From positions 372,001-436,000 of the forward strand of contig JANUWF010002207.1 in assembly GCA_026120185.1 (NCBI GenBank): 64,000 bases of DNA. Reading direction: 5' to 3'. Shown here piece after piece: positions 23,801 to 34,165 of the stretch; position 1 is the first letter of the stretch, and every line of letters begins with the position of its first letter. The position numbers were made by a program, and so were the translations under genes. This stretch comes from Voacanga thouarsii (taxonomy: Eukaryota > Streptophyta > Magnoliopsida > Gentianales > Apocynaceae). The notes under the pieces were generated by a model, which was given only the letters and a program-made list of their open reading frames with translations, was not told the origin of the DNA and searched no databases.

Positions 23801-25234
23801 TTATGAATGGTTCATATATATATACAATTTTCTTTGCTTCATATGCTTACTTATTACTCTCCTTACTCTATATTTGATTAATGACAAAAGGGGGAGAAAA
23901 ATGATAGATGGGTTATATTTGTTGTGTTGGGATTGCTGTGATTGTGCACTAAGTGTTTGAGTGTGCGCACTTAGAAAAAATGGCAATTTGTGCACTATTC
24001 TGTGGTATTGTGATCTTTGTGGGTGTGGCATGTAGTACTGATGTTATTTCTGTACTGCACTACTGATTGATTGCTACTATTATAGTGTATTATTATAATT
24101 CTTTGTGCACTATTTCAACTAATATCGGATGAACTAATAATTGAGCGGTGTTATGCTATGAATTGGAATTAGTTATTATGTTCTACACTGCAATAGATTT
24201 ATATGCTAATTCTGAATATCTTTTATGACCCTGTGAAACTCTTATGGAATTCATGTCATGATTTGGATATGACCAAAACAACATGCTAAGAAAAAATTTA
24301 TTGGTTTATGATGTACATGATCTGTGATTTCTGAATGATTATGATCATAGTTTGCTGCTATTTAAAGAGGATTTAAAGTGACTCATTGAAAACCAGCATG
24401 ATATCCTACTTCCAGTTAAAGGCTTTTCTATGTATAAATATATTATTGAGATTGGAGTTGTTGGTCAATCTGGTTTTGAAGGCTATCATGATATGGTTGT
24501 TGATCAATCCATTTTGAAAGCTATATGATATGTTCCTTGTTAAAAATCTCAGATGGTAATGATAGTTATTTATATATCTTTCATTGCATAAAACTTTCCT
24601 TGAAGATTGAAATTTCTTGAGAAAACTAGGATCGGTCAAAATTTCTGAAAAACCCATTATTTCCTACACTTTTAAAGGGTAAGTTTTGGACATACATTTT
24701 TTTGATCCAAAAGTCCAGTCTAAAAATGAATTTCTAACTTACCTTATTTTGGACCCATGTTTTGGACACCCTAAACCTAACGTCCAAAAATTATGTAGTT
24801 TCCCTCCATCTAGTTTTGGATGCACTGTTTGGTCATCCAAAGTTTAAATCCAGTTCTCTCTCAAATCGTACTCCTAGATCCCATATTTTACATATGTTTA
24901 TATATGCAAATATTAAGGGGGAGCATCTCATCTTATGATATATTTACTATACCTCCTTGTGTACATACAATCTTTATTGCGGCTTTCCTTTTAAGGAATA
25001 GTTGTGTGATGGAAAGAAGGAGGATATGAAGGTTGGTTGGGTTAAAGGATCATCGAGCCATGTTTGTGAGTATATGCTTTAATTTTTTATTTTAAACTCA
25101 AAGAACTCTTTAAGTCCTATAATGAGAGATTACATTGCAAATGAAAAATATTCTTATTTCTCTTGGTGTAAGATGTTCGTACTAGACATATCATTATTTT
25201 TTATGTCACAATCCTATTAAGTTTGTCATCACTT
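23801..25234 (+). other. CopB long 3' untranslated region
   Basis: About 1.4 kb without a coding signal. It contains polypurine-tract-like motifs AAAAGGGGGAGAAAAA (23886-23901) and AAGGGGGAG (24914-24922) ahead of the terminal PPT, and a cluster of TTTTGGAC/GTCCAAAA motifs at about 24675-24840. Confidence 0.6.
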
Positions 25235-25248
25235 AAAAAGGGGGAGAT
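25235..25248 (+). other. CopB polypurine tract
   Basis: AAAAAGGGGGAGAT directly precedes the TG of the 3' LTR at 25249; plus-strand primer site. Confidence 0.85.
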
Positions 25249-26533
25249 TGTTCGCCCTAAGGGCGTTTTCTTGTGTTTTGACTTATGACAAACATTGATA
25301 AGGACTAACTTGCGTGATCTACATGTTATAGGACATGTTTGACCTTAGTTCTTCCAAGGTATAAAATAGGATTACTAAGCAACTCTTAAAGCAGTAGAAT
25401 CTAAGAATAGGAGATCAAGAAGAAGATCAAGCTTAAGAAATTGCATATCAATAATCCATTATGGAAGAACCTTAGACTAGGAATCTTTGTTAAGGTATTT
25501 TCTATGTAAAGTCCTATGTCTTCCTTACCTTTTGATTCAGTTTTATTTCTACCTTGAAGCACTAAAATAAAAAGATTTCATAGTTTTGAATCCTCAGAAT
25601 TTTAGATTAAGTAATTTGGGTGACCCTGCATCTAAAAGCTTTGTCCAAAATCCAGTGAACAGTGTCAACTCAATTCTGCCTGAAAAAATGCCATTTTAGA
25701 CTTACCTTTTGGATGCATCATCGTCCAAAACTTGAGTCTAAAACTCTCTTAAATCTGACAGCGAAAACTAGCTATTTTCTAGCCATTGGAACTCTACTTT
25801 ATGCCTCTATAAAAGGTTACAAAATTTGATTTGAAAGTAGATTTTGTCCTACCCTTCTAAGAAACACTTTTGCTCTATAGAAAACAAAAATCTCCTTTTT
25901 CATAGTGCTACAAAGTGAAATCAAATTTTGTTAAAAAGGTCAAGATTGTTTGAGCTCATTCGTCTTGTATATATGCTCAAAAGAGTGAGCCACTTTTATT
26001 TTATATCTTCAATCATCTTTGTTTATCAAGGTTGTAGTGTAAAACCCTTTTAGGGTGAACCTTCCCTTGTTAATTGATTGAGAGGTTTTGTGTAAAACCA
26101 AGTGTGGTGATTCTTTCTTGTATTTGGTATAGATTAATACCATTGAGTTGGGTGAATGAAATTTGTTTGAAAATCCTTAAATGTGAGTTTAAGGTAATGG
26201 ATGTAGATCTTGGTAGATCGAACCACTATAAATCTTGTGTTATCTCTCTCTGCATTTATTTTCAATCAGCTGCAATCGTCTTTGAACAAAATTTTTCTGT
26301 TCCTTAAATGAAATCTTTATTACTCTCACCAACTCATTTTTACTCCAACATTAATTGCATCAAGCATCTTGCTTTATTCAAAGTGTAGGAAATCCTTAAG
26401 TCATTTTGAGAAGCTCGCGTTGTTGCAAGTTTCTTTGGTCTGAAATTTGAAGGAGCTCTTTCCTCAAAACATTTTTTTTTTTTTAGCACTTTAAATTTTT
26501 CAAAAACTTTATTCACCCCCCTTTAAGGTTTTT
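25249..26533 (+). repeat. CopB 3' LTR
   Basis: It matches 12028-12456 plus 14318-15172 over its whole length. It starts TGTTCGCCCTAAGGGCG. The right end is blurred by an A-run (26528-26542), so the last base is accurate only to a few bp. Confidence 0.9.
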
Positions 26534-27250
26534 AAAAAAAAAATGTTCCATACTCTTGATGCTTTCTTAAGAGCATAAATGGATTTTTTAAACTTACAAA
26601 CCATATATTTTTGGCCCTCAGCAATAAACACTGTCATATGAGACATATAGATATCTCTGCTAAGATGGCCTGGAGAAATGTCGTCTTGACATCCATTTGT
26701 CATATCTCGAAGTCATAATGACATGTGATGGCAAGGAAGATACGGATAGACTTAAGTATGGCTACCGGGAAAAAGGTTCACTCATTGTCGATTCCCTCTT
26801 TCTAGTGTTCCCTTTCGCCACAAGCCTAGAATTAAAGGTTTCCACCTTCTCATTTGCTCCCTTCTTCATCTTGTATACCCACTTACACCTAATGTGTTTT
26901 ATCTCCTTAGGTGAAGCTACAAGATCCTAAATATGATTAAGTACAGGTACTCAATCTCGGCTTTCATTCCTTTATGCCATAACTATGTATCGACATCAAT
27001 AATAGCCTCGTTGTATCTTGTAAGATCTTGTTCTCGATAGTTAAAAGCTAGGTCAAAAACCTCTCTAGTCCATCTTTCTAGAACCTTAGATACCTTTACT
27101 CTATGATAATGCTCAATTTGTATCCTGAAGTTGTGCCTCTTCTTGTTCCACAATTAGGTTAGAAGAAGTCAATTCAGAAGATAACTTCTCCTCGAGTTCT
27201 AACCTTGTTGAACCTTTAGTTGATGTGCTATGATCATCCTCCAAGTATCC
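26534..27250 (-). pseudogene. CopC RT N-terminal part and INT-RT linker
   Basis: Reading minus from 27250, linker sequence leads into the RT fingers, ending with CKFKKSIYALKKASRVWN (about 26550-26610). This is the copia KLKKSIYGLKQASR motif. The CopB element cuts the gene here; the next residues (FDETV) are on the other side at 12027. Multiple stops. Confidence 0.8.
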
Positions 27251-27970
27251 CGCATTAATACTTTCCAGTAACTTCTGCTTCTTGGGATGATAAAAGTAAC
27301 CACCTTTTGTTCCTTTTGGATACCCAACAAAATAGCATAATTCTGATCTTGATTTTTAACTTGTCTCTATTTATCAGTACATAAGCTGGATAGCCCCATA
27401 TTCTAAAATGATTTACCCTTAGCTTATGCCCAATCCACATCTTATAGGGCATCCTAGGTACTAACTTTGAAGGTATTGAGTTCAGAATATATGCCACTGT
27501 TTCCAGGACATATCCCCAAAAAGACACCGGAAGAGTAGTATGAGACATCATGCTTCAGACCATTTCCATCAATGTCCTGTTTCTTTTCTTAACTACTCCA
27601 TTCTACTAGGGTGTTCCCCGAGCAAAGAGTTGGGATACTATCCTATGATATACTATGTAGTCATTCATTTCACCGAGGAGGTGCTTTCTACCATGATCTG
27701 ATCGTAAGGTCTTGACCAGTTTACCTATCCGACATTCCACTTCAGCCTTAAACTCTTTAAATTTGTCAATTAAATCAGGCTTACATCTCATCAGGTAAAT
27801 ATACCTAGTACAATTATGCATGAACATGATGAAGTACTCAAAACCCTTCTAGCTGGTGCAGACAAAGGACCGCACATATCAATGCGAACAAGACTCAATA
27901 TCTTTTTGGCCCTATTTGCCTTTTCGGTAAAAAAAAAAACCTTTTAGTTATCATTCCCATAAGACAGGAT
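27251..27970 (-). pseudogene. CopC integrase
   Basis: Minus strand from 27970: QCESCLMGMITKRF (Cys-X2-Cys of the zinc finger). MRCKPDLIDKFKEFKAEVE and RSDHG (second catalytic Asp, about 27685) follow. Then come LPVSFWGYVLETVAYILNSIPSK and RMPYKMWIGHK (27390-27545) and FRIWGYPAYVL. Stops and a frameshift lie between 27600 and 27550. Copia-type integrase, catalytically dead. Confidence 0.82.
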
Positions 27971-28560
27971 TCACACTGAAGCCAACTTTCCAATCTGAAT
28001 GAGCTTAAAGGCCCATATTGATTAACCTCTGAATTCTGGTTAAGTTTATATGACCCAACCTTAGATGCCAAATATATGAGTCATTAACATTTGTCATTCT
28101 CTTCCTGTTTTATGGTTCAGATGGAGCATTATTTAATTGATTATTAATAGGATTAATGAAGAACAGGTTTCCATACATGTGCCAAGTACATAAAATTTCT
28201 ACATTTCTACTGATTGTGATACTAGAACAAAAAGAAACAGAATATCCTTGATTTATTAGTTTTGCAACTTAAACCAAATTTTGTTTAAAACCAGGTATAT
28301 ATAAAATACCCTTTAAAATAATTATTCTGTTACAATAAAAAATAAGTTTCAGTTCTCCTACTGTAAGGTCCCATACTTGTATTCCAATTTCCCCGCGCTG
28401 TCCATGTTCGCCCTTCTGGAGTCTTTTTGTCTTTTGAAACCCCTGCAAGGAATTATAGATGTGATCAATGGCCCCCAAATTAACAATCTAAGTGAAAATT
28501 GATCCAACTATTAATACAAACTCTAGATGGAAGGCATTCCCTATGGGATTTTTCTTGGAT
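27971..28560 (-). pseudogene. CopC protease-integrase linker
   Basis: The open piece 28269-28478 contains LTVGELKLIFYCNRIIILKGILYIPGFKQNLV, the protease C-terminal flap and ILYIPGFKQNL segment of copia pol. The protease Asp motif is not clear in any frame. The following 300 bp hold the start of integrase with stops. Confidence 0.65.
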
Positions 28561-29340
28561 TAAAGATCTGGACACTTCTTTTTTCAGTATCCCTTCTTTC
28601 CACACTTCAAGCATTTGCCCTTGGGTTTATCTTTAGGCTGGAACTTGGGGCTGAGTAACTACATTACCCTTTTTCTTCTTGAACTTTCTGGGCTTAGGCC
28701 CAATTCTTGAAGAAGAAGCAACCATAGCATTTGATTGTGACTTTATGACCTTTTCTGTCACCTGGAGCTCTTTCATTAACTCAATTAAACTTATGTGTAA
28801 CTTTTTTATATTATAATTCAACTTGAATTGAGTAAAAGAACCCGGCAAAGATTCGACAACCATATCCACTTAGCTCTCGGGGATCATCACAGTCCCCAAG
28901 ACTTCTGCTTCCTCGAAAGCAGCAATCATTCTGAGTATATGCTCCCTAATTGATGCTCCTTTAGCCATCTTGGTGTTGGTGATTGTTCGAAGAGCCTCTT
29001 GCCTTGTAGGTCGGCTTCTGTTAGTGAATATTGTGGCTAAAGATGTGCTAATATTGTAAGCAATGGCTATGTGCTCGTATTTTGACTAGAGCACAATAAA
29101 CATGGAGGCTAACATATAGAAGCGAGCCATTTTGTCAACCTTCTTCCATGCCGTTTTAGCCTCTCATTCTTCATTAGCAGAACCTTCCTTGATAACTGGG
29201 TAGGTTTCGTAGATGACATATTTATACATTTCAACTATGAGTATTATGTCCAGGTTCCTTTTCTATTCCTTATAGTTAGGAACTATTAGCTTATTCTCTC
29301 GAAGAATAATGGCTAAAGGACTGAAAGAACCTCCACCAAC
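28561..29340 (-). pseudogene. CopC gag
   Basis: Minus strand from about 29320: LAIILRENKLIVPNYKEW, then VEMYKYVIYETYPVI, KVDKMARFYMLASM, SIREHMLRMIAAFEEAEVL and VVESLPGSFTQFKLNYNIKK (28633-28869). A Lys-rich tail and zinc knuckle CLKCGKKGY*KKKC (about 28570-28610) follow. The knuckle His is Tyr and the next Trp is a stop; both fit C-to-T/G-to-A change. A typical UBN2-type copia gag. Confidence 0.82.
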
Positions 29341-30500
29341 TATTTTTGAAAATTAAAAAAATAAAAGTTAAGTTTGTTAACCACAACAAATTAATTTTCC
29401 TTTTAGGTAATGATCTAGAAGATAAATCCATTGATAGGATGGTCGTTTTTTCCCATTTCCTATGGACATACCTCGCATTATAACTTCCAATATGGGCTGG
29501 CCGATCATAACACGTGTCTTGGGTTATTAATTACATCATTACATTAGTTCAAGATCATTGTGGTGTCTCCATCCTATACGAGTTCACTCCTATGGTGATG
29601 CGAGGAGACCCACATCTCTAATATGGACTGTCTGGAAGCCATAGGGCCGTTGGAACCCCTCTCCCACTTAGTCTTTTAAAATGAGGATTTTCCTGAAAAA
29701 AATATTCTTTGAAAGTTTCTATTATGTTCTCTTTTCACTTAAAATTAAAATATTTAAGCACTTAAAAATCTTTATGTCAAGGTTTATACCATTTGAGAGA
29801 TTTTTCCATGGATAAGTTTTATGTAAGTTAAAAACTTAATTATTTCAAAAATTTTCAATAAAACTTTCTAGAGACTTTGTTCTCTAGTATTATTTGACAA
29901 AAATAACTTTTCTTGTAAAAAAATAAATTAATATGGTTTTCCATTTTAACTTACAAATATTTCTAAATCTAAAGTATTTTCTATGTCAAGGATAAAATCC
30001 TTTAAGAAAATAACCAAGAATTAATTTTTGTTTAAGTTAAAATTAACCATTTAATTGAAGAAAAATATTTTCTTGTTAAAAAAAAAAATCCAAAGACTTG
30101 GGTCTTTGAGAAAATGTGCACATAGGTACTAAAAAAAAAAAAAATAGGATGCTAGAAAACTTTAGGAGTTTTCATGCTTTTCAATTTTTAAACCTAAGTG
30201 CTCAAATAATAGAATTAAGTAGATCAATTAAATTAATTAATGGTCTTGTTTAATCCTAATATCCTTACTCATATTTTTCATTCAAAAACATTCCAGGAAT
30301 TTTAACTATTGCAAAAATGATAACTTTGCTTAGTATGGGACCCAAAACGAAAAAAAAAATAACATAAAAATTACAAGGAAAAATAATTAAAAAATTCCCT
30401 TGGTCTTCATGCACCTGCCACATCAAATTAGCTAATTGAACCCATGCCCCATGGAACACCAAACCCGTGACCTGCAATAATGCCTGCAACCTATACTACC
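29341..30500 (-). other. CopC leader region, LTR not identified
   Basis: Upstream of CopC gag, with no ORF of note. It is strongly AT-rich from 29690 to 30400. No initiator-Met PBS and no LTR pair partner could be found, because the CopC 3' LTR is missing on the left. It probably contains the CopC untranslated leader and a decayed 5' LTR. Confidence 0.4.
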
Positions 30501-31376
30501 TCATGACCCTGTTAAAACATCTCGAAGCTATGAGAGGTAGCATCTGTGCTAGTCGCAGCTTAGGTGCAAAATTTTGCACCGAGCTATGAGAGGCACAGGT
30601 TGCACCGCGGCTTGCCGTGGAGCTCCAAGCCATGGCTTGGCTCTATGCCTGGTGGCTCGTGACCTTCCAGTGGTTAAAGGTTGGGAACTCTCTTTTGGTG
30701 ACTTGAGTTAGAATCTTAACTCTGTCAAATTGATCTCTTTTTCCTCTTTATTTCATTGGATCAAATTCCTAGCCTTGGAAGCTACTTTTGGATTCTATTC
30801 CTAACATATTGGAGTATGAAATCTTGATAAAGCAATATTTTTTTTCTTTTTTACTGTAATGTTCATTAATTAATTCCTATTATCTTTTAGTTATTATAAA
30901 CCCATTATATTTTGTTTTTCAAATTAGATTTTTTGTTTTAAATTGTATTAGGAATATCCCAATTGACCTAGGAATTTCGGCTAGCTTAGAAATAGAAATT
31001 CTAGCATCCACATTGTAGGTAAACTGTCCAAGGAGTTATTATTTCAGAGTAAGGATAATTAGCCTTTAAAAATTTCCGATTATCCTTAAAAATTTCTCAA
31101 GCAAATTATCCTCCAATAAAGTCCTTTTAATAATTTAAATTCTCATCTCTTATAAGCAAATTCCAACTGCCACCTTAGCAGTTGTTTATCTCAAATCAAA
31201 TTTTTGGAGATTGTTGGAAAATCTGTTCAAATATCTAGTAAATTACCTCATGATAACCAGAAAATCTTCTCAAATAAAACCTCTTCTTCTTTTCCTCAAT
31301 ATTTCGGTCACCTCTACTCCTTCCCTTCTCTATTTTTTAGGCCAACATCACCTTTCCGTTCTACTTTCTAGGCTGA
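30501..31376 (+). repeat. ChrX: left piece of an old chromovirus-type LTR (start uncertain)
   Basis: The sequence up to 31376 continues in kind at 36746 (shared 'ctcaaataaaacc' and 'gccgaaat/cggcc' themes) and has U3 features similar to Chr1. It holds two perfect palindromes (30563-30580 and 30625-30640) and a degraded tRNA-like pair at 30672-30735. The left edge is a guess. Confidence 0.4.
30672..30735 (+). other. Degraded tRNA-like pair in ChrX
   Basis: CAGTGGTTAAAGG (D-arm-like) followed by GACTTGAGTTAGAATC (T-arm-like), in the spacing seen in the Chr1 LTR module. It is weaker than in Chr1. Confidence 0.35.
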
Positions 31377-32451
31377 TGATATGATCTTAGGGTTGATTTT
31401 CTATTGAATTTTGTGGCTAAATTTAGGGCAAAATACAAGACCCATCAAAGAACTCAAAGTTGTAAGTTTGGTGAAGAAATGACACACCCAATTTAAATAC
31501 TAGGACCCTAATCCAAAAATAAAGAACTTAGAACTCTAGAAATGAGAACAAGTCTAGTAATTTATACCCAAGAAACCTTGATTCAACAAAGAACCAAGAA
31601 CACTTGAAGAAGATGAACTAGGCAACCAAAGATAACCTCTACTCTAGACCCTTAAATTAACAAGAACCTAAGATTCTATTTTGATAGGTTACTTTGATCT
31701 ATCCTTAAGAGTTTATAGACTCAAATCAAAGGTAAGGAATGGAATCCTAATATTGAACATTGCCTTCATGGAAGAACCTGCAAAGAACTCTCTCAGGAGT
31801 GTCTTTTGATTTCACTAATAATATCCAAGTTACATTTGAAATGTTATAATGCCATATATATAAGCATCTAAAATTAAGTAAAGTGAGATAAAATCTCAAC
31901 CATTCAATCCTTTAAATGGTCCAAAATATCCCTATTACATAATAAAAGTAGTGGAAATTAATTTACAAACCAAAATAAAATTAACATAGGAAAATTCAGC
32001 AAACTGGTCATGGGCCAAAAGTACCTGGTGCTGGGTACACTAGTGCACCGGGCACTAGGTGTGTTCTAGAATGGAACATCATTTCCAGAGTGGACCTGGT
32101 GCCAGGTGTACAAGTGTATCCAGCGCCAGGTCTGTCCTAGTTCCACACAACTGGCTTTTTCTTGTCCTTGCAGCCCCCTCTTTTACTCCTTTAGCCCTTG
32201 TGAAACCCCAGTCAAAACCAACCTTAGAGTAAGGGGGTTGGGATGCATAACATACTTTACTGCATGATTAAATATATTTTTTATTTGATTTTATGTGCCT
32301 TGGATTTGAGTTTTAATGTCTTGGAGGCTTGTTGGTGAATATTGAGTGAGAAGGGCAAAATGGTAATTTTTGCCTGAGGGGAAAATAGGGAGATAGCTTG
32401 AGGATTGAATAGGAAATAAGTTGCTAGTGAAAATGATAACAAGATTTTTCA

Positions 32452-32510
32452 TGGTTTAGTGGTTAGAGCTTTAGAATTAATTCATGAAGTCTTGGGTTCA
32501 AATTCCATCA
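32452..32510 (+). other. tRNA-like module in Chr1 solo LTR
   Basis: TGGTTTAGTGGTTAGAGC (D-arm, A-box region) and CTTGGGTTCAAATTCCATC (T-arm, B-box region). The stem GTTT/GAGC pairs with two G-U pairs. Confidence 0.6.
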
Positions 32511-33771
32511 TAGGAGCTTTAGCTTGGTTAAATTTTATTTTTGCTTGGGGAAGTAATAATTTCGGCCTTAGTGGTGTTTGGAGTAGGATAGAGATGTTGT
32601 CCTATGGGAGGTATGATAGGAGTCTTCAAATCCTACTCATTTGTTCTACTCGAATTTTCTAAGAGGAATTCATTTTTCCTTGATCTTTGATTTTTCATTA
32701 GTTCTCAACTCATGAGGTTGAGCAAGTTGTTCTAGCCATTTTCTCTCCAGAAGTTTTAGTGAAGTGCTGTGGCTTTGTAAGATCAAAATGTCTTAGTGAC
32801 GGACTTCTTATGGTCCGAAAATGTGAAAGAGTTGTGGGAGATTTCAAGAGGAAAATTCCTCTAGTGAGCTTGCTGAAAATTCACTATAACTAGTTCATCT
32901 TCCTTCTTGGAATGAATTGAAAATTCTCCAGCTGATTGTACCATCAAGGTATCAAAATTCTTAGCTAAAATTCCTTCCCAAATGCTGCCAGAAAAATAGT
33001 CTTTTGGATCAGTTTGCAACCTGAATTCTTTAGCCAATTTCGGACTGCTCAAAGCTGGAGCAAAACCAGGAAAAATTCCTGTACAAATCATAGCTTTGAG
33101 AGTCTAAAACCAAGCTATTTTCTTCCAGAGTTTGTTTAGCACCTTAGCCATGTTTTTCCTCCATGAAGAAGACTAGAAACTAGCCTTGAAAGCCCCTGCA
33201 ATTCCCCTTCAAACTCCTTGCAAACTGGCTGGAAAATGGCAGCCGAAAACTGCCCAGGAAAACTTCAACTTGCGAAAATGCTGTGCAGAAAATTGTCCAA
33301 CTTTGTTTCCTAAACTTCCTCCAGCCGAAACACCATCATTGTTCTGCATGAACCTTCCTTAAACTTCCAGTAACTGAACTCCATTATTCCCCTTAAGCTT
33401 CTGCACGAAATTCAGACATGGCTGCCCGAAAATCTCTCCAACAAATCCCTGCAATTAAGCTTGATGGATTACCAAATTTCCAGCCACCATAGTTTAGCAA
33501 CTTTCCATAATGTATCCCTCAAATAACCAGACTTCTTCTTCACCATTATGCTCCCTATTTTCAGCCACCATAAGCTTCCTTAAGCCAGCATCAATCCTAC
33601 CGAAATTCTACTCAAAGCAGTCAGCCATGGCAGACTTCCAAAGCTCTCCAAAAATCAAGATATTCTAGGATATTTAGTTTCCAATTTTACTTTCTAAAAA
33701 TATTCTTCAAGGATTTTAACAACTAACCTTTCATTTTCCCTTCCAAATCAGAGAATCATCTTCCTAAACCC

Positions 33772-33780
33772 TATATAAAT
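33772..33780 (+). promoter_or_regulatory. Candidate TATA box of the Chr1 LTR
   Basis: TATATAAAT after AAACCC. The full Chr1 element reads CTACAGAAAAT at the matching place in the left LTR (minus strand), so its promoter looks weakened. The start site would lie about 30 bp downstream. Confidence 0.6.
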
Positions 33781-34138
33781 TCAGCCAGCCCTAGTTCTCA
33801 CAGAATTTCTGCAGCTGCAAACTACAATCTCACAAATTCTTTCAACCTTCAAGAACACACACACTACACCAAGAACACCTACTTCTTCCTTTCACCTAAT
33901 ACCCCTCCAAACCACTTCAAACCTTCTCTAAAATCTCTAGATTTGACCTACTCACTGTCGTGAGTCCATCAACACCATTTTTAACATCAAACTCCATAAA
34001 TTAACTCGCTACTTTAGATCAAAACTCGAAAATTCTGTGAATGTTTAAGAACACCTTCAAGGTAGGTTTGTTCTAACAACTTCATCTTCTCCAATCTTGA
34101 TCTCTAGTGAGAATATATGTGAAAAGACATGCTAATGG

Positions 34139-34165
34139 TCTCTCTCTCTCTCTCTCTCTCTCTCT
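34139..34165 (+). repeat. (TC)n microsatellite in Chr1 solo LTR
   Basis: Thirteen TC units directly after an ATGG. The matching runs in the full element are 29 nt (42472-42500) and about 35 nt (52191-52225). Confidence 0.95.

Larger units (their letters stand above)
12028..26533 (+). mobile_element. CopB: Sirevirus-like Ty1/copia element, nested in CopC
   Basis: Plus-strand element with LTRs of 1284 bp (5', after removing the insertion) and about 1285 bp (3'). It has a PBS, gag-pol, a 3.6 kb region between pol and 3' LTR, and a PPT. The long gag with a coiled-coil-like stretch, the extra decayed ORF after pol, repeated GGGGGAG-type tracts and the AAAAAGGGGGAGAT tract at the LTR all fit the Sirevirus lineage. 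Every coding region carries stops. It splits the RT of CopC. The left 5 bp are caaac; the right flank is an A-run, so the TSD is degraded. It contains two later insertions (12457-14312 and 16136-17630). Confidence 0.85.
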
